This document shows, piece by piece, positions 55,914-64,000 of a stretch of DNA of 64,000 bases. The notes beneath the pieces are model-generated. The model saw nothing but the letters and a program-made list of their open reading frames with translations. It had not been told where the DNA came from and searched no databases. The first letter of the stretch is position 1. Every line of letters starts with the position of its first letter. The stretch is from WTGA01 sp965214055 (GTDB taxonomy: Bacteria > Pseudomonadota > Gammaproteobacteria > Arenicellales > Poriferihabitantaceae): positions 3,038,001 through 3,102,000 of the forward strand of contig OZ243931.1 in the NCBI GenBank assembly GCA_965214055.1, written 5' to 3'. The position numbers and the translations under genes are program-made.

Positions 55914-56537
55914 TTACCCGAAACCTACGAAATAAAGAGCCACCACCAACCCGACCGCCACAGCTGCCCACTTGAACACGCGCCCGATCATTGCGCTGAT
56001 TTCTTTTACTCCGAGCATGGCAATATACGCATCCGTCAACAACTCAGCATCAAGTAACGCGCCATGATGTTTCCGTCTCGACAAGTTAATGCCTACCCGC
56101 TTACACACATCATCAAGTTCATTTGGTCGCCTTGGCCAAATTTGCCTGGCCAGTGTCAAGGTATCAAATATTTTGCAATGATTTTCAATTGTTCCAGGTT
56201 TAAAACCAGCTTTTACAAACTCGATATTCAGAAACTGCACATCGAATGGCGCATGATGGATCACCAACTCGGCTCCATCCAGAAAATCCAACAATTCCCC
56301 CGCGACCTCCCCGAATGTTGGCTTGTCAGCCACCTGACTATCCGTGATTCCGTGTATTTTGATTACTCGCTTCGGGATTTTCCTTTCAGGATTGATATAG
56401 AACTGGATTGTCTTGCCAGTCCTGACACCATCGACCAACTCTACTGCTCCCACTTCAATAATCCTATGGCCTTCCCCCGGCTTAAGGCCAGTGGTCTCGG
56501 TATCCAGTACAATCTGACGATTGGGACTTATATACAT
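55914..56537 (-). CDS. DnaQ-like 3'-5' exonuclease with C-terminal membrane helix
   Basis: 207 residues. The DEDDh motifs are present: Asp and Glu in VLDTETTGLKPG, Asp in HHAPFDVQFLNIEF, and His and Asp in RRKHHGALLDAELL. The exonuclease part ends near 180 as in DNA polymerase III epsilon. In place of the alpha-binding tail there is a hydrophobic helix (WAAVAVGLVVALYFVGFG, residues 190-207), so the protein is probably membrane-attached and not the replicative proofreading subunit. It is AT-richer than neighbours and isolated among catabolic genes, which suggests transfer. A true dnaQ is expected elsewhere. Confidence 0.85.
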   Translation of the reverse strand: MYISPNRQIVLDTETTGLKPGEGHRIIEVGAVELVDGVRTGKTIQFYINPERKIPKRVIKIHGITDSQVADKPTFGEVAGELLDFLDGAELVIHHAPFDVQFLNIEFVKAGFKPGTIENHCKIFDTLTLARQIWPRRPNELDDVCKRVGINLSRRKHHGALLDAELLTDAYIAMLGVKEISAMIGRVFKWAAVAVGLVVALYFVGFG

Positions 56538-56898
56538 GATTAAGCAGTATATTCTCTTGACGGATCATTGAGGTTGCCAATGCAATCGCCTCTGTCCCGT
56601 CCAACCGCCAGAGTCCCCAAGGCTGCCACTCGGTTATAAGTGAGTGGAATTTGAATAGAATTACACATCAGATGCCAAGAAAATGAATATCTTAGTGAAT
56701 ATGCTAGACAATGAGATTGTACGCCATGAAACCGCCGGACCCGAGTAGCTCATCCAACAGCAAGACAGCAGGCTCTACTGTCAGAGGAGTTGAAAGGTAA
56801 AAAATACGGCAGGGTGATCATGACCCCCTGCCAAATCCGACTTCTATGAGCCCATAAAAGAAATACCATTGCCTGACGGTACCTCCCCGCTGGTCATT
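56538..56898. other. Intergenic region containing the terminator of the epimerase operon
   Basis: 361 bases. The right end holds the stem-loop with T-run listed separately. The remainder (56560-56790) is AT-rich with no ORF or RNA gene recognised. Confidence 0.5.
56799..56832 (-). terminator. Intrinsic terminator after the minus-strand epimerase gene
   Basis: Read on the minus strand: GGCAGGG, an 11-base loop, CCCTGCC, then GTA and TTTTTT. The stem is 7 GC-rich pairs and the T-run follows within 3 bases. It lies 67 bases after the end of the epimerase gene and would close the ALDH-mttB-ridA-epimerase transcript. Confidence 0.75.
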
Positions 56899-58005
56899 TC
56901 AGACAACGGTAAACAGGGGCTTGCCCAGTTGGTCGATATCGACTTCCACACCCAGGCCCGGTCCGGTGGGGGCTGCGCCCATGCCCTTTTCAGAACGCGG
57001 CTGGTAACCGGCGATATGCTCATTGGTCCAGTCATTCATGAACGAAACGGTGAGGGTTTTCTCTGCCCTGGTACTGGCAGCCAAATGGCTGACAGCCGCC
57101 GTCACCAGGTCGCCGCCCCAGGTGTCTTCGATGGTAATTCGCAACCCCAGCTGGTCAGTAATATCCCGAACGAGCTTCGACCCTGTCAGCCCGGAAAACT
57201 TTGAAATTTTCAGGTTCACGGCCTCCATGCCATTTTCATGGAAGGCGGACAACAACGTATTCACATCAGTGATGACTTCATCCAACACCATGGGCAGGTT
57301 GGTGTGCCGGCGCACATGCAGACATTCTTTCAGCGTCCTGCAGGGTTCTTCAAAGAAAACCCGGTGAAACGGTTCCAGCAGCCGGGCAGCGATCATGGCA
57401 TCCTGCAGACACCATCCCCCGTTGGCATCCGCAATGATGCAGTCTTCGGAACCCGTGATTTCCACGACATGGCGCACACGTTCGGCATCCTCATAGGGGT
57501 CAGCGCCGATTTTCAGCTGAAAGTACTGTATGCCTTCCTGTTTGCATGCCAGCACATACTCGCTCATTTCTGCGGCGGGTCCAAGGGGTACAGCCCTGTA
57601 CAGGGGAAATGAATCCTGTAACCTCCCGCCCAGTAATGTCGTCACATCCCGGCCGGTTGACTTACCCAACAGGTCCCAGCAGGCCACGTCCATCGCGGCT
57701 TTTGCATAGCCATGTCCACGCAGCGCGGAATTCATAAGAACATGGACTGCGGAGAGATTGGCCGGGTCCGCTCCAACAAGCGCCGGGGCCATTTGAAAGA
57801 GGGCCGCCCGGGCCCCTTCTGCATGAGCGGCCAGGTATAACGGACCCAATGGGCAGACCTCTCCCCATCCCTCAAGACCTTCATCTGTGAGGATTCGAAC
57901 CACCGTGCTGGGCAGGTGGGTCACCACCTGGTTACGGGACATCACGTACGCCCCATCACGATAGCTCAGGTTATAGCCATAGACTTCAATATTGCGTATC
58001 TTCAT
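56899..58005 (-). CDS. Enolase-superfamily epimerase/dehydratase resembling hydroxyproline-betaine 2-epimerase
   Basis: 368 residues. Barrel catalytic residues: Lys165 (YFQLKIGADP) and Lys266 (NLKISKFSG) on opposite sides, and metal ligands Asp193 (IADANGGW), Glu219 (FFEEPC) and Asp242 (MVLDEVITD). This two-lysine layout and spacing fit 4-hydroxyproline-betaine 2-epimerase HpbD (Lys163/Lys265 as I recall). The N-terminus GWGEVCPLGPLYLAAHAEGA and HGYAKAAMDVACWDLLGK is also HpbD-like. cis-3-hydroxyproline dehydratases share the scaffold, so substrate is open: a proline-type betaine or hydroxyproline derivative is most likely. Last gene of a minus-strand set with RidA, MttB-like and ALDH, followed by an intrinsic terminator. 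Confidence 0.9.
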   Translation of the reverse strand: MKIRNIEVYGYNLSYRDGAYVMSRNQVVTHLPSTVVRILTDEGLEGWGEVCPLGPLYLAAHAEGARAALFQMAPALVGADPANLSAVHVLMNSALRGHGYAKAAMDVACWDLLGKSTGRDVTTLLGGRLQDSFPLYRAVPLGPAAEMSEYVLACKQEGIQYFQLKIGADPYEDAERVRHVVEITGSEDCIIADANGGWCLQDAMIAARLLEPFHRVFFEEPCRTLKECLHVRRHTNLPMVLDEVITDVNTLLSAFHENGMEAVNLKISKFSGLTGSKLVRDITDQLGLRITIEDTWGGDLVTAAVSHLAASTRAEKTLTVSFMNDWTNEHIAGYQPRSEKGMGAAPTGPGLGVEVDIDQLGKPLFTVV

Positions 58006-58202
58006 CCGCGTGGGGTGGGGTGTTTTCCGGCAGTATACCGGATTGGCCCGGTCAACTCAGCCACCACATCCGCCGATTCCCCCCACGAAAGCAACCCCCT
58101 GCCATGCCTTTCCCGTCTGCTGTCCACGACTGGCTGAAACTCACCGGCCAAAACCGGTTGTGGTCGGGAAAATCCTGACAGGAAATAAAATCCAACATGA
58201 AT

Positions 58203-58556
58203 TCAAACCGGCTTTGCAGCGATCACACCGATCTCCACCAGCAAATCCGGACTGGCAAGCCGCGCTTCGATACAGGCCCGTGCCGGGGCATGACCTTCGG
58301 GAACCCAGGCGTCCCATACGGCGTTCATCGGTGCAAAATGGCCGATATTCCCGAGCCAGACCTGTACAGACAATAAATGGGACCTGCTGCTGCCTGCTTC
58401 ACCAAGCAGGTGGTCAATTTTCTCCAGTACCTGTTCGGTCTGTACGGTAATATTTGCAGTCCGGTCCGCAGCCACTTGTCCGGCAAGATAGATGGTATCG
58501 CCATGAACGACGATCTGGCTCATTCTCTGGCCAGTATGATAACGGGTTATGCTCAT
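58203..58556 (-). CDS. RidA/YjgF/UK114 family protein
   Basis: 117 residues from the ATG at 58554-58556; the frame is open further upstream but without resemblance. SQIVVHGDTIYLAGQVAAD, LLGEAGSSRSHLLSVQVWLG, NAVWDAWVPEGHAPARACIEA and the final LLVEIGVIAAKPV follow the family, with the Arg that holds the imine substrate (PARACIEA). RidA proteins hydrolyse reactive enamines/imines from PLP or amine-oxidising enzymes. A position between the MttB-like gene and the epimerase suggests a clean-up function for an imino intermediate in the same pathway. Confidence 0.92.
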   Translation of the reverse strand: MSITRYHTGQRMSQIVVHGDTIYLAGQVAADRTANITVQTEQVLEKIDHLLGEAGSSRSHLLSVQVWLGNIGHFAPMNAVWDAWVPEGHAPARACIEARLASPDLLVEIGVIAAKPV

Positions 58557-58717
58557 TGTATGCTCTTTGGGGTCTGGTCGATTCAGGGTTAACAGGGTCC
58601 CCGTGCGGATTTGGCAAGGCAAAACCGGCATCGAGGAGATGGCATGCCAGTGATATACCACACTTTTATGTGCCGGCAAACTCCGGGCCATCCCGCATCC
58701 CCGGCCGGACACCACAT

Positions 58718-60271
58718 TCAATACCACTGGTCGTCCATGGAGGCTTTCTTTCGTTGTACAAACTCAACCAGCGCCTCGTCAATGGCGGGGTCCAGGCCGG
58801 GGTCTTCAAATTCCCGCAGCATCTGCTTCCATTTCAGGTGGGCCCGCTGTTGTGCATCCCGTTTCCCCGAGTCCGTCCATTGTTCAAATGACTGGGTGTC
58901 GGCCAGCAGGTCCGACCGGTAATTCGCCGTTTCGAAATTCTCCAGGGTGTGATCCACACTGAGAAAATTCTGGCCCGGGCCGGCCTGACGGTACGCACTG
59001 TGGGCCAGCTGGTTGTCATCAATGGCCATCCCTTGGAGCATCCGGCACATCATCCCGCAACGGTCCAGGTCCAGCATAAACTTTTCATAGCCCATGGTCA
59101 GGCCACCCTCCAGCCAACCAGCTGCATGAAAAACAATGCTGGACCCGGCCAGCAAGGCGGCATTCATGGAATCCGACGATTCCTGCATGGCCTGGCCATC
59201 TGCGGTTTTTGCCGCCGTCACATGCCCAATCCCCCGCAATGGCAAATTCATTCTCCGGCTTAGCTGGCCCAGGGCCAATGCAGACAGGACCGCTTCCGGG
59301 GAACCAAAGGTGGGGGCACCGGTCTGCAGGTCCAGGGTGGTGAGGAAATTGCCGTACACCACCGGGGCCCCCTTTCTCACCAACTGGGTCAGGGCAATGG
59401 CAGCGATGGTTTCCGCATGTGCCTGGGCAATCAGGGCCGGCTGGGTCACCGGACCCATGGCACCGCCGAGAATGAACGGGGAAATGAAATTGCACTGGTT
59501 TTCCCGGGCATACACTTTCAGGGCCCCGGACATGATACTGTCCAGTACCAGGGGGGAGTTCAAATTGATATTTCCCTGGATAACACAATGGTTCTCCATG
59601 AACTCCTCACCATGCAGGAGTCTGGCCATGTCGATGGAATCTTCCGCCCGGTCTGCGGCGGTCACCCCACCCATAAACGGCTTGGTGGTGTAACGGATAT
59701 GGGCATAAACCATATCCAGGTGACGCTTGTTGACCGGAACATCCACGGGCTCGCACACCGTGCCTCCGGAATGGTGGAGCCAGGGGGTCATATAGGTCAA
59801 TTTGATGAAGTTCTGGAAATCTTCCAGCGTAGCGTACCTTCTCCCTTGGTCATGGTCGGTAACAAACGGCGAACCATAACCGGGGGTAAACGATACGAAG
59901 TTCCCTCCCACTGTAATGGACTTTTCCGGGTCCCGGCCGTGCATCACAAACTCGGCGGGCGCAGTGGAGCACAGGGCCTTGGCATGACCAGGATCGAATT
60001 GCACCCGATCACCCCGGACCGTGGCACCCGCCTGGCGAAACAGGTCCAGGACTTCCTGGTCCCCCCGGAATTCAATCCCGATTTCCCGGAGTATCCAGTC
60101 GGCATGAGATTCCAGTCTGTCCAGACTTTCTTCACCCAGCAGTTCGGCAGTGGGAATATTCCGAAATGCGGTTGGCGCGGCGGACCTGACCTGGGTACTG
60201 CGCCGTTTCAACCGGGCAGACCGTCCCTTTCGCCTTCCTGGGGACCGGTCTGGATTATCCCGGTCCGCCAT
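58718..60271 (-). CDS. MttB-family (trimethylamine-type) methyltransferase without pyrrolysine
   Basis: 517 residues with a basic N-terminal stretch. The family TIM barrel is recognisable in DWILREIGIEFRGDQEVLDL, KPFMGGVTAADRAEDSIDMA, FGSPEAVLSALALGQLSRRM and FHAAGWLEGGLTMGYEKFML. No in-frame amber codon interrupts the gene, so it belongs to the non-pyrrolysine branch, where characterised members demethylate glycine betaine, proline betaine or carnitine and pass the methyl group to a corrinoid protein. No corrinoid protein gene is beside it. It lies between ALDH (116 bases upstream) and RidA. The product could be a betaine:corrinoid methyltransferase or use another acceptor. Confidence 0.9.
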   Translation of the reverse strand: MADRDNPDRSPGRRKGRSARLKRRSTQVRSAAPTAFRNIPTAELLGEESLDRLESHADWILREIGIEFRGDQEVLDLFRQAGATVRGDRVQFDPGHAKALCSTAPAEFVMHGRDPEKSITVGGNFVSFTPGYGSPFVTDHDQGRRYATLEDFQNFIKLTYMTPWLHHSGGTVCEPVDVPVNKRHLDMVYAHIRYTTKPFMGGVTAADRAEDSIDMARLLHGEEFMENHCVIQGNINLNSPLVLDSIMSGALKVYARENQCNFISPFILGGAMGPVTQPALIAQAHAETIAAIALTQLVRKGAPVVYGNFLTTLDLQTGAPTFGSPEAVLSALALGQLSRRMNLPLRGIGHVTAAKTADGQAMQESSDSMNAALLAGSSIVFHAAGWLEGGLTMGYEKFMLDLDRCGMMCRMLQGMAIDDNQLAHSAYRQAGPGQNFLSVDHTLENFETANYRSDLLADTQSFEQWTDSGKRDAQQRAHLKWKQMLREFEDPGLDPAIDEALVEFVQRKKASMDDQWY

Positions 60272-60387
60272 GGACGAGCACCTGTTCGGGGAAATTCATC
60301 GGTCAATGGATACAAAGAAAGAGGTCAGGCCGTGGAGTATTCGGGCTTTCACCTTTTCGGATTCAGGCTCTGGAGGAAACCGGGCAA

Positions 60388-61926
60388 TCATTCGGACGTC
60401 CCGGCCTGCAAACCGCTGTGCCCTCCATAGGATTCGCTGTCGTTATAGGGAAACCACCAGAAATCCTGGGTTCCGCAATGGGGGTCCAACCAGACAAATT
60501 TGGTCTTGCGAAAGGTCTCCAGACCTTCCGGCCCCAACTGGCGCCCCATCCCGCTCATCTTGGTCCCCCCAAACGGCCCGGCATCGTTATCCAGCAACGG
60601 CGCATTGATCCATACCATGCCGCCGTCCAGTTCCTCGGATGCCCGGATGCTTTCCTTCATGTCCAGGGTATACAGGCAGGCCCCCAGCCCATACCGGGAA
60701 TCATTGGCCAGTTCCAGGGCTTCGTCAAAGCTTTTTACCCTGCACACCGGGGCCACCGGACCAAAAATTTCGTTATTGAATATCTCCATCTGCGGGGTGC
60801 ACCCCGACAGTATGGTGGGCTCCACGAACCATCCCTTTGTCAGACCCGGGGGACGTCCACCGCCGTGATCGAGTTTTGCCCCCTGTTCCCGGGCCCGGGA
60901 CAGTACCTGTTCGTATCTCTCACGTTCTTTTTCCGCAACCATCGGGCCCATTTCCACCTTGTCCAGCCCGTTGCCAATTCGAATCGCCCGGGCATGTTCC
61001 TTCAATTTGTGGATAAATTCATCGTGGATGGCTTCATGAACAAAAAACCGCTCGGCAGAAACGCATATCTGTCCACAATTCATATAAGCGGAAAAGGCAG
61101 CACCCCGGGCCACCACATCAAGGGGAGCGGACGGCATGATCAGGAATGGATCATTGCCGGAGGTTTCGATTAACGACGGTTTCATCATTTCACCGCACCG
61201 GGCGGCAATGGCACGGCCGGTCGGCACACTGCCGGTAAAGGCCACCATATTGGTCCGGGGATGTTCCACCAAACGACGGCCGGTTTCTCCCGCCCCCGTG
61301 AGCACCTGAAACAGTCCAGCCGGCAGATATTTGTTGAATGACTCGGCGAACAGGAGCGTGGTAATGGTGGTGTATTCCGACGGCTTGGCGATGACAGCGT
61401 TGCCGGCAGTCAGTGCTGCCGCACCTTCCCATGCCAACAGCGTCATCGGATAGTTGAAAGGCTGAATGGAAACCACCACTCCCAGGGGCAGTTTCAGCGT
61501 ATAGTTCAGATGCCCTTCCACTGCCGGCCCCATTACCCTTCCGATATCCGTCCGACCCATCTCCGCATAGTACCTGATGGCCGACACGGACCAGTCCACT
61601 TCATCCGCGGATTCCTTGTAGGGCTTACCCATTTCCCGAGTCAGTGTTTCAGCCAGACGCGGCTTCCTTGCCAGCAGGTCATTCGCTATTTCGTGCATGA
61701 TTTCAGAGCGCTCCAGTGCGCTCTTTTTCCACCAACCCCGATAGGCCGCCTGGGCACTTTCCACCGCGGTGTTGACTTCTTCAGCAGACGTTTCGGCGAT
61801 CTGTGAAATGACCTCCTCCGTCGCCGGGTCAATGACATCCAATCGCTTTGTGGATTGGCTTTTCACATATTCGCCATCCAACAGGATAGCGTGACTCTTG
61901 TCATGAAATTCTTCTGATACGCCCAT
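60388..61926 (-). CDS. NAD(P)+-dependent aldehyde dehydrogenase
   Basis: 512 residues from ATG 61926, where AGAGG is about 8 bases upstream; a longer reading to 61989 adds 21 residues outside the fold. Catalytic elements: SIQPFNYPMTLLAWEGAAAL, AVIAKPSEYTTIT, the general base Glu in SLIETSGNDPFLI, and the nucleophile Cys in YMNCGQICVSAERFFV. C-terminal EIFGPVAPVCRVKSFDEALE is complete. The GN-P variant and length point to succinate-semialdehyde or lactaldehyde/betaine-aldehyde-like enzymes. It is the first gene of the minus-strand MttB cluster and probably oxidises an aldehyde released in it. Confidence 0.92.
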   Translation of the reverse strand: MGVSEEFHDKSHAILLDGEYVKSQSTKRLDVIDPATEEVISQIAETSAEEVNTAVESAQAAYRGWWKKSALERSEIMHEIANDLLARKPRLAETLTREMGKPYKESADEVDWSVSAIRYYAEMGRTDIGRVMGPAVEGHLNYTLKLPLGVVVSIQPFNYPMTLLAWEGAAALTAGNAVIAKPSEYTTITTLLFAESFNKYLPAGLFQVLTGAGETGRRLVEHPRTNMVAFTGSVPTGRAIAARCGEMMKPSLIETSGNDPFLIMPSAPLDVVARGAAFSAYMNCGQICVSAERFFVHEAIHDEFIHKLKEHARAIRIGNGLDKVEMGPMVAEKERERYEQVLSRAREQGAKLDHGGGRPPGLTKGWFVEPTILSGCTPQMEIFNNEIFGPVAPVCRVKSFDEALELANDSRYGLGACLYTLDMKESIRASEELDGGMVWINAPLLDNDAGPFGGTKMSGMGRQLGPEGLETFRKTKFVWLDPHCGTQDFWWFPYNDSESYGGHSGLQAGTSE

Positions 61927-62131
61927 AAATGAATCCTCTGCACTTGCAGACTGGTTTAAATTCCCCTCACTATATACCACAACCTGCATTCAAAACACGG
62001 TCTACACCTGATGGAAATCCGCTACCACCGGGCCCTCAATGGTCTTTCCCCGTTGAGTCAGGACAAACCGGGAAAGGTAATTTTGACACCCGGGTGAAAA
62101 TGGCCGGGGAGCCCCTGTCATGCCGGCCAGG

Positions 62132-63055
62132 TCAACCCTCTTCCCCAATCAGCCCGTAGAGTTTGTTCACAGTCCTGCGTACGTAGGCTTCAGCATGCCC
62201 GGATTTCCGGGTCATCAACGAAGGACTTGCCTCAAGGATAGCAGCCTGGACCTGCCCGGCAATATATCCTTTCTCCAGCATCCGCTTCCCGATGACCCAA
62301 TCTGCCGACGAAAGATCAATGCTGCTCTTCGTCCGGGTCATCAGTTTTTTCAGTTCCTGCCGGTAAAAATCAGCCGGATCTTTCAGATCGTCGCGGGGGT
62401 CGATCTTGGCCAGCATCGCCTTGATCCGTTTGCTCTCGGCCACCTGGGCCGCCATTCTTTCTTCCAGCGTCGCCTGGGCGTCCTTAAGAAGGGAACGGAT
62501 CGCCGGGGACACGGTACGTTCCCCGGCATTGGGATGGGTTGCCGAAAGTTTCACATAGGGATAACGGCCATCCTTGCCAACATACTTCGGCTTGCAGTTG
62601 GCGAACCCTGCCAACCGTCCGAAATGGCGCCAGTCGGTACTGCCCGGGTCTCCACCGAATCGCTGGGCCAGAAGCCGGCCTGTGGCACTCGCGAGGGTTT
62701 TTTCTATGGGCTCATTGCTGACCCGGACCCAGGTCTGATAGTTCCGGGGGCTCGATTCAACAATCACCGCCGGCTGGATATCCGCCTGTTGCATCTCGGC
62801 CAGGTTGGATGCCGTCAGATCATCAACGAAAATCAGGCCCTGGCTGCCGTGTGGGCGAATGAAGATGTGCCCCCCTGATAGATTTTTCACCATGAGCCAC
62901 TTGAGGGACTTCAAAAGATGCGCCCGATTCCATTCCCGCAAGATCATTCTGGATGACCCGTCTTTTCGGCCCGGGATCAGAACGCCGACCTCCATATCTT
63001 CGATGGCCATGGCGTCCAGCTGGCGAATGACCTCCCTGCGAGTGCTATCCGCCAT
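62132..63055 (-). CDS. RepB-type DNA primase domain protein
   Basis: 307 residues from ATG 63055; the frame runs further to 63124. The pattern is that of archaeo-eukaryotic type primases in plasmids and phages of the RepB family: FIRPHGSQGLIFVDDLTASN with the acidic metal-binding Asp residues, VIVESSPRNYQTWVRVSNEP, and TDWRHFGRLAGFANCKPKYV with the basic site. Such proteins start replication or priming on mobilisable plasmids and integrated elements. The C-terminal third is a helical basic region (LLKDAQATLEERMAAQ). No other plasmid gene is seen in the window; next to it lies a broken antiporter gene, so an element boundary is probable. Confidence 0.85.
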   Translation of the reverse strand: MADSTRREVIRQLDAMAIEDMEVGVLIPGRKDGSSRMILREWNRAHLLKSLKWLMVKNLSGGHIFIRPHGSQGLIFVDDLTASNLAEMQQADIQPAVIVESSPRNYQTWVRVSNEPIEKTLASATGRLLAQRFGGDPGSTDWRHFGRLAGFANCKPKYVGKDGRYPYVKLSATHPNAGERTVSPAIRSLLKDAQATLEERMAAQVAESKRIKAMLAKIDPRDDLKDPADFYRQELKKLMTRTKSSIDLSSADWVIGKRMLEKGYIAGQVQAAILEASPSLMTRKSGHAEAYVRRTVNKLYGLIGEEG

Positions 63056-63148
63056 GAAAATTTCCGCATGGAGAAAGACCTGGGAAGGGTCCCTGCACGG
63101 CAGCGCAAGATGAAACCGGTTCAACCCGGCTTCGGGAAATCGCAGTTT

Positions 63149-64000
63149 TCATCGTGCGCTTCGCGGGTTGCAACCCATGGCGGGGTTCGTCCAACCTGGT
63201 CCAGGGTTGCACGGCCTTACTTCATATGGCGCCGTCATATAGCACCGTTTTTCCTCTTCCATCATTTCCCGGTATTCCGGCATGTCATCCGGAACCGGGG
63301 CGAGTTCCGGCCGGGCCAGATCGATTCCCAAAAACCTGAATTGCTTGAATCCCAGGTAATACGGCTCCCACCACTTCAAACTCAGCGGCACCGTAATATT
63401 CAACAGGGTCAGCGGTGTGAGCTCCCCCCGATGCAGCATCAGGAACTGTCTCGCGCCAAATTTTACGCGAACACGGCTCATTGTATGGTCCAGAATCTGG
63501 TGCCAGTTCGCGTTGGCAGGTCGTTCCTTGGGGGTGCGATCCGGAAACGCGATCAAACCCAGAAACAGGGTAATCCCGAAAAAGATGGCGACTTTGCCGA
63601 CAATCCACAGCATCCCGGCCACGGACATGGTATTGCCTCCATCCCCGGCTGAACTCACCAGAATGATGGGCACCAGCATCGCCACCCCGATCAGCGACAG
63701 GACATCATCAATAGCCGCAGCCGTCATAATGCCGGTGGCGGCGGTGGATTTATGCAACAGGTCTCCACGCAAACTCATCATGGTCAGGCTGACGGCGGTT
63801 GCGGTCATGGTCAATGCCCCAGCATGGCGGAATGGTGTCCATACCCAAACATCGTGGCAATTCCGTACCCGGCGATAAAGGGAAAGGCCGCGCCGATCAA
63901 TGCCTCCCCCAGCCCCCGTTTCACCCCCTGGGAAAATCGACTGATGTCCTCTTCCAGGCCCTGATACAGTCGTTCTGCATTGACATCCACCGTTCCTGTT
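63149..64000 (-). pseudogene. Cation:proton antiporter, frameshifted and C-terminally replaced (partial)
   Basis: From the window edge the minus strand reads an antiporter-like chain: VDVNAERLYQGLEEDISRF, GVKRGLGEALIGAAFPFIAG and YGHHSAMLG, then a stop at 63811-63813. Antiporter sequence resumes in another frame with LTMTATAVSLTMMSLRGD, AAIDDVLSLIGVAMLVPIIL and GKVAIFFGITLFLGLIAFP. One extra G in the G4 tract at 63817-63820 would restore MLGALTM, so it is either an indel or a base-calling error. After LHRGELTPLTLLNITVPLSL (about 63385) the expected remaining membrane helices are missing, and an unrelated soluble tail (PEYREMMEEEKRCYMTAPYE) runs to the stop. The gene therefore looks broken by rearrangement. 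Confidence 0.75.

Noticed and set aside
58718..60271. Pyrrolysine-encoded trimethylamine methyltransferase
   Set aside because: No in-frame amber codon exists within the gene and no pyl genes are in the window; the protein belongs to the non-pyrrolysine branch.

Overview
The window looks like chromosomal DNA from a free-living or host-associated, probably marine, gammaproteobacterium. The pointers are a gamma-type S21 next to yqeY, a dedicated murein-peptide ligase (mpl), a MltA lipoprotein, RNase D and DsbA, together with a rich set of genes for N-methylated amine catabolism. The assignment comes from gene content and protein resemblance only. No rRNA, tRNA or CRISPR array was found. Base composition is moderately GC-rich, with a clearly GC-richer giant repeat-protein gene (about 9.9-19.0 kb) and AT-richer spots near 21.7, 46.1 and 56 kb.

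Layout. 0-4.5 kb: the end of a hydratase gene, a branched-chain-type aminotransferase, and a phosphate module (PPK2 polyphosphate kinase, Na/Pi cotransporter with a PhoU-like tail, small basic coiled-coil protein). 4.8-8.8 kb: class III aminotransferase and Rieske oxygenase on the minus strand, divergent from a DddP-like M24 protein. 8.8-19.0 kb: a decayed fragment of an adhesin-like gene, then an intact 3006-residue Calx-beta/Ig/Fn3 protein with a C-terminal outer-membrane beta-barrel. 19-26.4 kb: enolase-superfamily enzyme and class II aldolase, then a second Rieske oxygenase, a FAD amine/amino-acid oxidoreductase, a ureohydrolase and a GNAT acetyltransferase. 26.9-40.3 kb: mostly housekeeping (Sel1-repeat protein, rph, rdgB, a GpmI-NUDIX fusion, yqeY, rpsU, mltA, rnd, mpl, dsbA, GDPD). 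40.5-45.6 kb: mmsA, a GST-like protein, a FetB-like permease and an acyl-CoA ligase. 46-55.5 kb: an orphan AT-rich gene, soxBDAG, a divergent metal-free M24 protein, a maleate-isomerase-like protein and an APH-type kinase. 55.9-62 kb: a membrane-anchored DnaQ-like exonuclease, then a minus-strand run of aldehyde dehydrogenase, MttB-family methyltransferase, RidA and an HpbD-like epimerase. 62-64 kb: a RepB-type primase and a frameshifted, truncated cation antiporter, which suggests a mobile-element junction.

How the parts may fit together (inference). Two Rieske oxygenases with the glutamate seen in quaternary-amine oxygenases, an MttB-family methyltransferase, an HpbD-like betaine epimerase, a tetrahydrofolate-type sarcosine oxidase, a creatinase-fold protein, a ureohydrolase and two aldehyde dehydrogenases point to stepwise N-demethylation of betaines and guanidino compounds, with methyl groups passing to one-carbon metabolism. 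No substrate can be named from sequence alone. The least conventional items are the MttB/epimerase/RidA/ALDH cluster, the DddP-like protein without the proposed catalytic Asp, the GpmI-NUDIX fusion and the GC-rich adhesin locus with its decayed neighbour.
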